The notes below the pieces were generated by a model, which saw only the letters and a program-made list of their open reading frames with translations, searched no databases and was not told where the DNA came from. Below are positions 1-9,536 of a stretch of DNA of 64,000 nucleotides, in pieces (within the stretch, counting starts at the first letter, position 1; every line of letters starts with the position of its first letter). A program made the translations under genes and the position numbers. The stretch comes from Arenibacter palladensis (GTDB lineage: Bacteria; Bacteroidota; Bacteroidia; Flavobacteriales; Flavobacteriaceae), in the NCBI RefSeq assembly GCF_900129275.1, contig NZ_FQUX01000001.1, positions 620,001 to 684,000 of the forward strand, written 5' to 3'.

Positions 1-354
1 ATAAAAAAAATCGATAAAAAGCAAATAAATACGCTGATTAACAGATATTTAAGTGAATTTTAACGTAATAAAGGGTTTTAAGGAAACGATTCCTAAAAGG
101 GTTACTATAATTGAGATTAAACATCGATGTTTTTATAAGTGTGGGCAACATATGTCTTTTGGAATTTGGCCTCGGAATAATCAAGGAATGGAAGTCCAAC
201 TACCCATTGGCCATCCTATTGCCGTGGCCAAAAAAAAAGAAAAAATAAGTGGTTAAATTAAATTAAATAACGGTGCTAGCCAGGCATTCCTTAAATTTTT
301 ATAATTTTCCAAGTTCCAAACAAGATTTTATATTAACTGTCATAGATTTTTTTC
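1..354. other. Left-edge region without a supported gene
   Basis: AT-rich stretch before the first confident gene. One short open frame at 53-256 starts with GTG and encodes a 67-residue sequence without recognisable motifs, so I do not call it. The last 50 bases before 355 are AT-rich and presumably hold the promoter of the NlpC/P60 lipoprotein gene. Confidence 0.5.
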
Positions 355-1557
355 ATGAATTACTGCCAAAAAGGAACAATTTTTATACTTATTACAGGAG
401 TTTTTCTATCCTTGTCCTGTAAACAAAAGCTTGATAGGGATGAGCTTACCTTTACAAGCTTGATGGAAGAGGTAAAACAGGAATTTGCCCCGGACAAAAG
501 GGTAGCCCTTTTTGATATAGAATATGTTAGCAAGGGTAATGAAACTATCATTAAGGGAGAGTCCAACCTTCCTGAGGCCGTTAACAGCTTTAAGGAAAAG
601 CTGGCGCAGCATAAAATAGATTATATAGACAGTATTCAATTGTTGCCTTCATCCAGTTCAAATGGTTTTACCCAAGGTCTTATTACCATATCCGTGGCCA
701 ATTTGCGTGGTAAACCCGCCCATTCCTCGGAATTGGTGACCCAGGCCACTTTGGGTACCCCTGTCAAGATTTTTAAAGAAGAGGATGGTTGGTACTTGAT
801 TCAGACTCCGGATAAATATTTGTCCTGGGTAGATAGGGGAGGAATAATACCGCTGTCAACAGACAAATATACCCAGTGGAAATCCACCCAAAAGGTTATT
901 TATACCAATACCATAGGTCATTCTTTTACAGAGCCCAACAAGGGTTCCCAAGTCGTTTCCGATATGGTTGCCGGTGGTGTTTTGGAACAGATAGGTCAAG
1001 AAAAGGAGTATTATTTTGTGGCATTTCCGGATGGTAGAAAGGCTTATGTACTTAAAACAGAGGCCATGGATTATGACACTTGGCTGGCAGCATTGGACCC
1101 CGATCAGGAATCCTTGGTAAGTACTTCCAAAACCTTAATGGGCGTCCCATATTTATGGGGGGGTACTTCTACCAAAGGAGTGGATTGTAGTGGATTTACC
1201 AAAACCATTTATTTTTTGAATGGCATTGTATTACCAAGGGACGCTTCCCAGCAAATACATACGGGCAGGGAGATAGATGCTGTTAAGGATTTTGATAAGT
1301 TGGAACCGGGAGATTTATTGTTTTTTGGAAAACCGGCAACAGATACCACAAAGGAACGCGTAATCCATGTAGGAATGTGGATAGGTAATAATGAATTTAT
1401 CCATTCTGCCGGGAGGGTACATATAAGCAGTGTGGACAAAGACGCTCCAAATTTTGACGAGTACAACCTAAACAGATATTTACGTTCCAATCGTTATCTT
1501 AAGGAAACCAAGGACGGATTGATCGAGCTTGCCAAAACACCTGTATTTAAGGACTAG
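355..1557 (+). CDS. NlpC/P60 (C40) cysteine peptidase lipoprotein with SH3 domains
   Basis: A probable cell-wall peptide hydrolase that cuts gamma-D-Glu-diaminopimelate links of murein from a lipid-anchored periplasmic position. The N-terminus has a hydrophobic stretch ending in a lipobox (LSLSC, Cys about 22). Residues about 110-165 and 180-240 look like two bacterial SH3 domains. The C-terminal NlpC/P60 domain shows the catalytic Cys in VDCSGF (about 278), the His in VIHVGMW (about 338) and a third polar residue near EFIHSAG. The 400-residue length is normal for Bacteroidota SH3-NlpC proteins. It stands alone on the plus strand and converges on the SMP-30 gene 7 bases downstream. The family call is firm; the precise substrate is inferred. 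Confidence 0.92.
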   Translation: MNYCQKGTIFILITGVFLSLSCKQKLDRDELTFTSLMEEVKQEFAPDKRVALFDIEYVSKGNETIIKGESNLPEAVNSFKEKLAQHKIDYIDSIQLLPSSSSNGFTQGLITISVANLRGKPAHSSELVTQATLGTPVKIFKEEDGWYLIQTPDKYLSWVDRGGIIPLSTDKYTQWKSTQKVIYTNTIGHSFTEPNKGSQVVSDMVAGGVLEQIGQEKEYYFVAFPDGRKAYVLKTEAMDYDTWLAALDPDQESLVSTSKTLMGVPYLWGGTSTKGVDCSGFTKTIYFLNGIVLPRDASQQIHTGREIDAVKDFDKLEPGDLLFFGKPATDTTKERVIHVGMWIGNNEFIHSAGRVHISSVDKDAPNFDEYNLNRYLRSNRYLKETKDGLIELAKTPVFKD

Positions 1558-1564
1558 CCTAGAC

Positions 1565-2596
1565 TTATTTTAGGTCCACAGCCATTATATAATCATCCGC
1601 AGTGATATACAACCTTTTTTGATCGGTATCAAATGCACAATTGGCCGTAGCCTGTCCGGTATGGATTCTGGCCAAGGCCTTTCCGTGGGAATCAAAGATC
1701 CAAACGCCACCGGGTCCAGTAGCAAATAGGATTCCGTTATTGTTTACTTTTAATCCATCTGGCAAGCCTTGTTGACCTTCTTTTCCAATAAGATTCGTTA
1801 CTTCAAAAAATAGTTTTTTATCGGTGACCTTTCCAGGTTCCGGAAGCTTATATTGGTACCACACGGCATGTTCCGGATCTGAATTTGCAACGTAAAGGAC
1901 ATTGCCATCCGGGGATATTCCTATTCCGTTAGGTCGGGAAATGGAGTCGAGCAGTATTAATTCCCCGCTAGTCATAAGGCAATAAATTCCTTGAAAATCC
2001 AATTCCTTGCCTTCATCATCCATTCTTTTTGGTAGGCCATAGGGTGGATCTGTAAAATAAAGGTTGCCGTTTTTATCGAATGTGGCATCATTGGGGCTGT
2101 TCAATTTCTTGCCCATATAGGAATCCACCAGGATAGTAAATTCAGATGAAGGAGCATTTAGGGGTGCATTCATTTTGGCTATTTGTCGATTTCCGTGTTG
2201 CATGAGCACCAACTCGCCATCTTTATTAAGCAAAAGTCCATTGGAACCCGGTTCTTCACCTGTAAAACTAGTTCCTGAAAATCCTGAGGGATGCAAGTAG
2301 GTGACCGTATCGTTGTTTTTTGGATCCAACTTATAAACCTTGTTATTTGGGATATCTGAAAATAATAAATAATTGCCTTCTTTTATCCATAGGGGTCCCT
2401 CTGTCCAGGCAAAGCCGCTGGCTAGGATTTCAATTTTAGATTTCGGATCTATGATCTGAAGTGCTTCATCATCCAAAATTTCAATTGAAAATGGAGAAGC
2501 AATACCTTCTGCGGGTACCGATTTTTTACTGGATTCTTTACAGGAGGCCCCAAAGAGTAGAATGGAAGCAACGATAATACATGTCAATTTTTTCAT
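1565..2596 (-). CDS. SMP-30/gluconolactonase family lipoprotein
   Basis: Six-bladed propeller lactonase that hydrolyses sugar lactones to aldonic acids, probably in the periplasm. The signal peptide ends in a GASC lipobox near residue 20. Motifs of the SMP-30/Gnl family are visible: an acidic residue in WTEGPLW, an Asn in NSPNDATFD and an Asp in GISPDGNVLYVANSDP, which in the family bind the divalent metal. The start is 1 base from the stop of the GntP permease gene, so the two are surely co-transcribed. With the permease, the galactonate-type dehydratase and the PQQ dehydrogenase upstream, it fits the lactone-opening step of an oxidative aldose pathway. The exact sugar lactone is unknown. 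Confidence 0.9.
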   Translation of the reverse strand: MKKLTCIIVASILLFGASCKESSKKSVPAEGIASPFSIEILDDEALQIIDPKSKIEILASGFAWTEGPLWIKEGNYLLFSDIPNNKVYKLDPKNNDTVTYLHPSGFSGTSFTGEEPGSNGLLLNKDGELVLMQHGNRQIAKMNAPLNAPSSEFTILVDSYMGKKLNSPNDATFDKNGNLYFTDPPYGLPKRMDDEGKELDFQGIYCLMTSGELILLDSISRPNGIGISPDGNVLYVANSDPEHAVWYQYKLPEPGKVTDKKLFFEVTNLIGKEGQQGLPDGLKVNNNGILFATGPGGVWIFDSHGKALARIHTGQATANCAFDTDQKRLYITADDYIMAVDLK

Positions 2597-2597
2597 T

Positions 2598-3920
2598 TTA
2601 GTGCATTATTTTAACGATTATAGTAATAACGGTCATGGCAGTGCCTCCGAGTACGAATGTACCTGCCGATTGGATTTGATAGCCTTGTTTTACGTTCATT
2701 CCTGTAAGTTGGGTGAGTACCCAAAAGAAACTATCGTTTACGTGCGATACTACAGAAGCTCCTGCACCAATAGACAAAACCGTCATAGTAGCCATAAAGG
2801 GGTCGTTAAGACCCAAGGCGGGCATTAAAGGGGCTATTATGGAGGCTGTTGTTACCAAGGCCACTGTAGATGAACCCTGTGTAGTCTTTAGACAGGCGGC
2901 CAATAAAAAGGGTAGGAACAAGCCCAATTCCATACCGGTAAATTCTGAGGTAATGGTATCTGCAATTCCCGAATTCTGCAACATCTTTCCAAAAATCCCT
3001 CCAGCCCCGGTTATAAAAATTATGGGGGCCGCTTCCCTTAACGATTCCCCAAACCAACCTGTTGCGGAGAAAATCTTTTCATCCAATTTTTTGGGTAAAA
3101 CAAGGGATAATAAAACCCCTACCAAAAGAGCAATTACAGGCGTGCCCAAAAATGAAATAATCGTTTTGAACGGGGAAGGTTCGAAAGTAAATTCCGGATA
3201 ATCCATAACGGACTTAAAGATGATGAGTACAATAGGAATTACAATGGCCAATAAGGATTTCCATAGGGCCGGTTGTTCCTGTTTGGTAGTCACTTCTTCG
3301 AGGATTATTGGAACATGAATTCGGGATGCGAATTTGGTAGCAAAGAAATAACAGGCAATTAGTGAAATGCTACTGATAAGCAAGCCCCATATCATAACAC
3401 TTCCCAAATCTGCTCCTAAGATACCGGCGGCGGCAATAGGTCCCGGGGTTGGTGGCACCATGGTATGCGAAGCTGTAAGTCCCAGTGCAAGTGCCGCAGT
3501 GGTACCTGCAAAGGATACACCCGCTTTGGAGGAGAGTACCTTGTTTAGAGGGTTCATTATTAAAAGTGCACTATCTGCAAATACTGGAATAGAAAGTATA
3601 TATCCTGTAAGGAGCATGGCCAAATGGATAGATTTTGCTCCTATTAGTTGTAAAATTTTGGAGGCGATAACAAAGGCACCACCAGACTTTTCCAGTACCT
3701 TGCCTATGGTAACCCCAAACAAGATTATAAGTCCTATTTTGCCCATAATATCCCCAAATCCATTATTTATGGAACTGATTATGGATTCTATATCCATCCC
3801 GGTCATAAAGCCGTAGGCGATGGCCGAAAAAAGGAGAACAAAAAAGGGATGTACTTTAAATTTGATGATGCCAATAATCAATAGGGCAAGGGAAAGTACT
3901 AAGGCGATAAGGTAAGTCAT
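2598..3920 (-). CDS. GntP family gluconate/aldonate:H+ symporter
   Basis: Inner-membrane permease of the GntP family, which takes up gluconate and related aldonates with protons. The 440 residues are strongly hydrophobic, with about 12 predicted membrane segments and the glycine/proline-rich signatures of the family (MVPPTPGPIAAAGILGADLG near residues 150-175 and SHVNDSFFWVLTQ near 390). Length matches GntP/GntT proteins. It lies between the lactonase (1 base away) and the galactonate-type dehydratase (41 bases away) on the same strand, which suggests that it imports the aldonate formed in the periplasm. The substrate is inferred from context. Confidence 0.93.
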   Translation of the reverse strand: MTYLIALVLSLALLIIGIIKFKVHPFFVLLFSAIAYGFMTGMDIESIISSINNGFGDIMGKIGLIILFGVTIGKVLEKSGGAFVIASKILQLIGAKSIHLAMLLTGYILSIPVFADSALLIMNPLNKVLSSKAGVSFAGTTAALALGLTASHTMVPPTPGPIAAAGILGADLGSVMIWGLLISSISLIACYFFATKFASRIHVPIILEEVTTKQEQPALWKSLLAIVIPIVLIIFKSVMDYPEFTFEPSPFKTIISFLGTPVIALLVGVLLSLVLPKKLDEKIFSATGWFGESLREAAPIIFITGAGGIFGKMLQNSGIADTITSEFTGMELGLFLPFLLAACLKTTQGSSTVALVTTASIIAPLMPALGLNDPFMATMTVLSIGAGASVVSHVNDSFFWVLTQLTGMNVKQGYQIQSAGTFVLGGTAMTVITIIVKIMH

Positions 3921-3961
3921 GGTTTTTTTTGGTTGGTTATTGGTATTATTCGATTATTATT

Positions 3962-5122
3962 TTACCATTCTGTAAAGTTTCCATCGGGTCCTCGCCATAT
4001 AGGGTTGGACCAATTATGGCCAATTTTTTGGCCTTCCCTTAATTTTTCTTCATTCATTTCAACCCCCAAGCCTGGTTTTTGAAACAACTCTATATAACCA
4101 TCCTTGATATCAAAAATTTCAGGATTAAGGACATAATCCAGTAAATCAAATCCTTGATTATAATGGATACCTATACTGTTTTCCTGAATAACGGCATTGG
4201 CAGAAACAAAGTCGACATGTAATGCAGAAGCCAGGGAAATGGGCCCAAGCGGACAGTGGGGGGCCAAAGCTACATCATAGGCTTCGGCCAAGGTAGCAAT
4301 TCGCCTCACCTCGGAAATTCCTCCTGCGTGACTAAGATCTGGCTGGATAATATCGACTACCCCTTCTTCCAGAATTTTCTTAAAATCCCAACGGGAGAAC
4401 ATTCTTTCCCCGGTAGCGATTGGAATACTGGTGTAGGGGTAAATATGCCTTAAGGCATCATTGTTTTCGCTAAGTACCGGTTCTTCAATAAACATGGGTT
4501 CATAAGGAGCAAGCTCATCTATAAGCCTTTTTACCATGCCTTTATGTACACGCCCATGAAAATCCAGTCCTATGTCCAGATCGTTACCGAATTCCTCCCT
4601 TAATACTCTAATGTTGTTGGACACCTCTTTCACATCTTTCAAAGATGAAATCCAGTCCATACCACCGGTAGCGTTCATTTTTACAGCTTGGAAACCTGCC
4701 TTTACCTTTTCGTGGGCCTGTTCCAAAATAACCTCTGGGTGATCTCCTCCAATCCAGCAGTACATTTTCATTTTATGGCGAACCGCCCCACCCAATAAAT
4801 CGTAGACAGGAACACCCAGAAATTTTCCCTTTATGTCCCATAGTGCCTGATCAATACCGGATATGGCGCTCATGAGTATGGGACCACCTCTATAAAATCC
4901 TCCACGATAGAGTATTTGCCAAATATCTTCAATATTTGCGGCCGATTTACCAATGATATGTTGCTGTAGTTCCATGACACAGGCGGCCACCGTATCTGCC
5001 TTTCCTTCCACAACGGGTTCGCCCCAGCCAATAATCCCCTCTTTGGTGGTAACCTTAACAAAAAGCCACCTTGGTGGGACCTTAAAAAGTTCAATTTTTT
5101 CGATAATAAGTTGTTCCTTCAT
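3962..5122 (-). CDS. dgoD: Galactonate dehydratase-like enzyme (enolase superfamily)
   Basis: Dehydrates D-galactonate (or a similar aldonate) to a 2-keto-3-deoxy acid in the cytoplasm. The sequence has the N-terminal capping domain and a C-terminal barrel. The GLDFHGR stretch carries the metal-binding Asp and the D-x-H base pair typical of the DgoD subgroup. It is followed by FIEEPV and ATGERM, which hold the second and third metal ligands, and APHCPLGP with the His expected of galactonate dehydratases. The 386-residue length matches DgoD. No KDPGal kinase or aldolase lies in this window, so later steps must be encoded elsewhere. Gluconate- or fuconate-type substrates are possible alternatives within the superfamily. 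Confidence 0.85.
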   Translation of the reverse strand: MKEQLIIEKIELFKVPPRWLFVKVTTKEGIIGWGEPVVEGKADTVAACVMELQQHIIGKSAANIEDIWQILYRGGFYRGGPILMSAISGIDQALWDIKGKFLGVPVYDLLGGAVRHKMKMYCWIGGDHPEVILEQAHEKVKAGFQAVKMNATGGMDWISSLKDVKEVSNNIRVLREEFGNDLDIGLDFHGRVHKGMVKRLIDELAPYEPMFIEEPVLSENNDALRHIYPYTSIPIATGERMFSRWDFKKILEEGVVDIIQPDLSHAGGISEVRRIATLAEAYDVALAPHCPLGPISLASALHVDFVSANAVIQENSIGIHYNQGFDLLDYVLNPEIFDIKDGYIELFQKPGLGVEMNEEKLREGQKIGHNWSNPIWRGPDGNFTEW

Positions 5123-5291
5123 AATGCTTTTACTAATTCTATAGCCCTTGATGGGTCTTCAAAATTACTTTTGGGTTGGTATTTATGTAAATCAATGTCT
5201 TTTTCTAAATCCTCGAAATCAAAGGCATAAGGAATAAATATAACTAATTGTTATGAATATTAAGATTCTTGGAGTTTTTAAACAGTCTAAA

Positions 5292-6353
5292 CTAAAGTAT
5301 AACAGTCTTACCAGTTCTTACGGATTCATCGGCAGCCAGTACAATTTTTAGACTATTTATGGCATCCCGTAAATGTGCTGACAGATCAACATTGTTCTTA
5401 ATGGCGTTCAACAAATACTCCTGTTCCAATAGACAGAGTCCGTCATGATCCGGCTCATCTTCGGTTCCAATAAACTCATCTTTTTTAAGGAAATTCCCTT
5501 CTTTGGTCAATTCGCTATAATGAAGTTGTAGACTGCCCGTTTTTGTATGTCCCTCTATATCTTGGGAACTATCTTTAGGTTTGTCCGAAATGGAAACCGC
5601 TCCCTTAGGGCCAATAACATCCTTGATAAAGACCGCTGTTTCACTCATCATTGGTCCCCATCCAGCCTCATACCATCCTACGGAGCCGTCTTTAAAACGT
5701 ACTTGTAATTGACCATAGTTGTACATTTTGTCGTCAATTTCCTGGCTCAAATTGGCTCCTATGGCGCTGACACTAACCGGAACGGATTGGGTCATTAAAC
5801 ACATAATATCTACATAATGAACACCGCAATCCACTATAGGGGACATGCTATTCATTAACTGCTTATGGGTATACCATTTGTCCCCGGAACTTTGTTGGTT
5901 TAAGTTCATGCGCATTACCAAGGGATTGCCAAGGGTACGGGCAACTTCCACGAACTTGGTCCACGACGGATGTACCCTTAGAATATAACCGACCACCATT
6001 TTTCTGTTTTTTTCCTTTGCCAACGCCACTAGTTCCTCGGCCTCTTCTACCGTGAGGGCAAGCGGTTTTTCTACGAATACATGTGCTCCTGCGTTCAGAC
6101 TTTTTCTAACATAGTCGGCATGGGTATCCGGATAGGTATTAATGGATACTACATCTGGTTCGGATTCCTTCAAGGCGGTATCAAAATCGGCATAGGTAGG
6201 CAATCCTCCCAATTCCTTGGATAACTTTTCCCTACTTTCAGGTTTTCGGCTTACCAGCCCTACAATTTCAAATTCACTGAGTTGGTGATAGGCTCTGGCA
6301 TGGGAAATACCCATATTTCCACAACCTACAACAAGGGTTTTTAGTTTGTTCAT
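5292..6353 (-). CDS. Gfo/Idh/MocA family NAD(P)-dependent oxidoreductase
   Basis: Sugar or polyol dehydrogenase of the Gfo/Idh/MocA family. The N-terminal Rossmann fold starts with VVGCGNMG, and the family signature EKPLALT near residues 92-99 contains the cofactor-contacting Lys-Pro pair. The C-terminal alpha/beta substrate domain includes the GVHYVDI stretch, with the conserved His and Asp seen in many members. Length (353) is standard. It is separated by 169 bases from the dehydratase gene and by only 30 from the PQQ dehydrogenase, so it is probably in one operon with the latter. It likely oxidises or isomerises a sugar handled by this cluster; the substrate cannot be read from sequence. 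Confidence 0.88.
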   Translation of the reverse strand: MNKLKTLVVGCGNMGISHARAYHQLSEFEIVGLVSRKPESREKLSKELGGLPTYADFDTALKESEPDVVSINTYPDTHADYVRKSLNAGAHVFVEKPLALTVEEAEELVALAKEKNRKMVVGYILRVHPSWTKFVEVARTLGNPLVMRMNLNQQSSGDKWYTHKQLMNSMSPIVDCGVHYVDIMCLMTQSVPVSVSAIGANLSQEIDDKMYNYGQLQVRFKDGSVGWYEAGWGPMMSETAVFIKDVIGPKGAVSISDKPKDSSQDIEGHTKTGSLQLHYSELTKEGNFLKKDEFIGTEDEPDHDGLCLLEQEYLLNAIKNNVDLSAHLRDAINSLKIVLAADESVRTGKTVIL

Positions 6354-6383
6354 AGTCCTAAGGTATAATATTTCTTAATTTTT

Positions 6384-8507
6384 TTATTCGAGGGAAAAGG
6401 CAAGGATCTTGTTCCCTTTTTCTGTTCCTAATTTTTCGCCACCACAGGCAATGGCAATATACTGTTTGCCGTTAACTTCATACATGGCGGGCGTTGCAAA
6501 TGCAGCAGCAGGGAGTTCATATTCCCAGAGTAGCTTGCCGTTAATTTTATTAAAGGCTCTAAAATATCCGTCTTTTGTGGCCCCTATAAACAATAGTCCG
6601 TTTTCGGTAACTATAGCCCCGCCATAGTTTTCCGAGCCTGTCTGAGGGAATCCCTGTTCTTTCAAGCTCAATGTTTCCCCGAAGGGAATGGACCATAGGT
6701 AATCCCCAGAATTGAGGTCTATAGCATGTAATGTACCCCATGGCGGGGAAATGGCCGGAAGCCCGTTATTGTCCAGAAATTTTTTATAACCGCGGTGTTT
6801 ATAGGTTGTTTTTATGGGTTTTGTATTGTTCTCGGTAACCATTGGTCCAACTTCTTCCCTGTATAAAAACTGTATCAAAGCTTCCATTTCCGTTTTTTCA
6901 ATTTGAGGGAAACCTGTCATCATACCTTTTCCTTTTTTTATGGTCTGGGCAACGGTCTCTTTACTATAGGTCGATTTTAGGTTCAATAGGGATGGATATC
7001 CACTTGCCACATTACCCTTACGGTCCTTTTGATGGCATACAACACAATATTTGTTGTAGGCATATTCCCCTGGAGCCACGCTTGTGTTTAGGGTATCCTT
7101 GTCCATTTGAAGGAACCACGCCATTTCATTGGAATTTACGTACAAAACGCCATCTTCGGGATCGGCGGCGGCTCCTCCCCATTCCGCAGCGCCATCATAC
7201 CCAGGAAGTAGAAGCACAGGATCTAGACTGGGCGGTGCATAGATTCTTTTGTCTGCTTCATTGAATTGGGCCAATAATTCCTCCTTGTTTTCGGCATAGG
7301 GACTAAGGTCTTTTTCAGTCAATAAATGGGATTGTCTTGCAAAAGGCTTGGGCTTGGTGGGAAATGGTTGGGTTGCCCATGTTTTTTCTCCTTCCAATGT
7401 AGATGGAGGTACAGTTATCTCCTCAATATCAAACAATGGCGCTCCCGTAATTCTGTTAAAAAGAAAAACATACCCTTGTTTGGTTACTTGAGCCACGGCA
7501 GGTATTTTTTTCCCCGCTCTGGTAATAGTCAAAAGGTTGGGAGGCGCCGGAGGATCCCTATCCCATAAGTCGTGATGGGTAAATTGATAATGCCAAAGCA
7601 GTTTTCCTGTTTGTGCGTCCAAAGCCAATAGCGTATTGGCATAAAGATTACTGCCCTTTCTGTCGCCACCATAAAAATCTGGGGCTGCTGAACCCGTTGG
7701 CACGTATAGGATTCCCGTTTTTTCGTCCAATGCCATACCCGCCCAATTGTTGGCAGCACCAACAGTTTCACTTTTATAGCTATCAGGATTTTCCCAGGTT
7801 TCGTTTCCGGGCTCTCCTGGATAGGGAATGGTGTGGAAAGACCATTCCAATTGGCCAGTTATTACATTAAAAGCCATAATATCTCCCGGTGCAGCACCGC
7901 TACCTTCCGAGAGGCGAATGGGCATTACAATTAAATCCCGGTAAATGGTTCCTGGGGTGTTGGAGACTACAAATTTATTCTTTGCGCTGGTTGGCAATCC
8001 GGATCGGAGATCAATTTTTCCATTTTCCCCGAAGGAAGAAATTGGCTTACCTGTTATGGCATTAAGGGCAAAAAGATTGGGTCCTTGGGTGAACAGAATA
8101 CGTTTATCATTGCTCTTTGCCCAATATGCCACACCTCTACTAGTGCTATTTGTTAGTTGTAGTGAATCCCCAAATCTCCATATTTCCTTCCCAGTTCCAG
8201 CGTGCAATGCCACCGCCCTTAAGGCCGCCGTAACCCCGTACAGAATGGTGTCCACCACTATTGGATTCATTTGCATTTGACCACTATCAGGAGCAGAGTA
8301 GGACCAAGCCACCTTAAGCTGCGTTACATTGTCCAAGGTAATTTGTGATAGGGTGGAATAATGGTTGCGATCTGGCCCACCTAAATAGGAACTCCAAGTC
8401 TTGTATCTCTTGGAGTCGGTTTTGGCGGAACTATCAAGTTTACAACTTAATAGACAAATTGCCGCTAAGGTTATTATTGATAAATACTTTGTGCTATTAA
8501 GCGACAT
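6384..8507 (-). CDS. PQQ-dependent dehydrogenase lipoprotein with embedded cytochrome c domain
   Basis: Periplasmic quinoprotein that oxidises an aldose or alcohol using PQQ. The N-terminus is a lipoprotein signal (lipobox LLSC). The first half has beta-propeller blades of the mGDH type (for example WSSYLGGPDRNHYSTL and WAGMALDEKTGILYVPTGSA). A c-type cytochrome domain with one CVVCH haem motif (about residue 490) is inserted before the last blades, which resume with GTLHAIDLNSGDYLWSIPFG. This blade-cytochrome-blade order occurs in Bacteroidota quinoproteins and would pass electrons to the respiratory chain. No pqq biosynthesis genes are visible, so PQQ may be scavenged or made elsewhere. Context suggests aldose to lactone oxidation. 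Confidence 0.9.
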   Translation of the reverse strand: MSLNSTKYLSIITLAAICLLSCKLDSSAKTDSKRYKTWSSYLGGPDRNHYSTLSQITLDNVTQLKVAWSYSAPDSGQMQMNPIVVDTILYGVTAALRAVALHAGTGKEIWRFGDSLQLTNSTSRGVAYWAKSNDKRILFTQGPNLFALNAITGKPISSFGENGKIDLRSGLPTSAKNKFVVSNTPGTIYRDLIVMPIRLSEGSGAAPGDIMAFNVITGQLEWSFHTIPYPGEPGNETWENPDSYKSETVGAANNWAGMALDEKTGILYVPTGSAAPDFYGGDRKGSNLYANTLLALDAQTGKLLWHYQFTHHDLWDRDPPAPPNLLTITRAGKKIPAVAQVTKQGYVFLFNRITGAPLFDIEEITVPPSTLEGEKTWATQPFPTKPKPFARQSHLLTEKDLSPYAENKEELLAQFNEADKRIYAPPSLDPVLLLPGYDGAAEWGGAAADPEDGVLYVNSNEMAWFLQMDKDTLNTSVAPGEYAYNKYCVVCHQKDRKGNVASGYPSLLNLKSTYSKETVAQTIKKGKGMMTGFPQIEKTEMEALIQFLYREEVGPMVTENNTKPIKTTYKHRGYKKFLDNNGLPAISPPWGTLHAIDLNSGDYLWSIPFGETLSLKEQGFPQTGSENYGGAIVTENGLLFIGATKDGYFRAFNKINGKLLWEYELPAAAFATPAMYEVNGKQYIAIACGGEKLGTEKGNKILAFSLE

Positions 8508-8670
8508 TGGTGGTAGTTTTATCGCTTAAATTAATTAATTTCTAAGAACTAAGGGCCTGTAGTTTCATCTTATATTTTTTTTGACCGGGAAACGATCGTT
8601 GTTTCCCTAATTCTTCAAACACCCCAGAAGCCCAATGGTTTGGGTTGGAGAAAAGGAATGGTTGTTTACA

Positions 8671-9330
8671 CTATAACTTTTTTAAGGTTTTATTGAGCAC
8701 AGGAACAATTAGTTCTCCAAGTTCTTTATATCCTTCCTTGTTATAATGAACGTCATTGTCTCCCACACCATTTTTGTGGTGGATGGCAATGGATTTTTTG
8801 TAGATATCGTTGATGATTACCCCATTCTTTTTCATTACGGCTTTTGCAATTGCATTGTATTTGGGTACATCCTCAGTAAATCTTCCGGCTTCATTAACAG
8901 GAACATAGGTGGTTGTTACAAATATCAATTTTGCCGAGGTACTGGCTTTGAGGATACTCACCAATTCTTCCAGATTTTGTCTATAAGTTTGTAGGTCATA
9001 GGTTATGGTACCCTTAATTTTATCCCTATTTCCATAAACTTTGGAATCTGGATGACGGTAACAAAGATCCCATAAGCCCCAATTAAATTGAATAATATCC
9101 CAATCCTCATTACCTATCCAATCCTTGATTTTCTCTAGTCCCGTTCCGGTATGTTGAGCATTTCCAGGATTGTGCATTACTATTGCCTTAGGGGTCATTG
9201 CCTCTTTTACCTTTGAAAAATAACCTATAGAAATAGAGTCGCCTATAATTAATATTTTGGGCTCTTTGGGTTTGTATCCCAGGCAAAGAAAAATACATAA
9301 GGCTATTAGAAGGTAAAATTTGTTATTCAT
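8671..9330 (-). CDS. SGNH/GDSL hydrolase, probable secreted esterase
   Basis: An esterase-type hydrolase. Block I is seen as ILIIGDSISIGYF with the nucleophile Ser (about residue 32), block III as FNWGLWD, and block V as DVHYNKEGYKELG, with the Asp-x-x-His pair near the C-terminus. An N-terminal hydrophobic segment (about residues 4-18) acts as a signal peptide, and a Cys in CLGYK may be a lipobox. At 219 residues it is like other stand-alone SGNH esterases that deacylate carbohydrates. It is transcribed towards the PQQ dehydrogenase and lies 163 bases upstream of it, with a stretch of AT-rich DNA between, so it may be a separate transcript. Confidence 0.87.
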   Translation of the reverse strand: MNNKFYLLIALCIFLCLGYKPKEPKILIIGDSISIGYFSKVKEAMTPKAIVMHNPGNAQHTGTGLEKIKDWIGNEDWDIIQFNWGLWDLCYRHPDSKVYGNRDKIKGTITYDLQTYRQNLEELVSILKASTSAKLIFVTTTYVPVNEAGRFTEDVPKYNAIAKAVMKKNGVIINDIYKKSIAIHHKNGVGDNDVHYNKEGYKELGELIVPVLNKTLKKL

Positions 9331-9536
9331 GCTTTTAATTTTTACAAGAGTGAAAAATAATTAAAAATTTTAGAAAGGGAATGCTGGGGTTGCCATAATG
9401 CCCGTATTTTTTGCTTAGTGAAAAACCAACTTGGCCAATAACCGGGATTGGATAATTATCCATCAATCACAATATTTTATGAATGTCTAGAGAAAATCAC
9501 TACATTGTTATTGCCAAATAATCAACCACATACAAA

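Noticed and set aside
53-256. GTG-started 67-residue frame at the left edge
   Set aside because: No family features, no ribosome-binding sequence and a composition like the surrounding AT-rich DNA.
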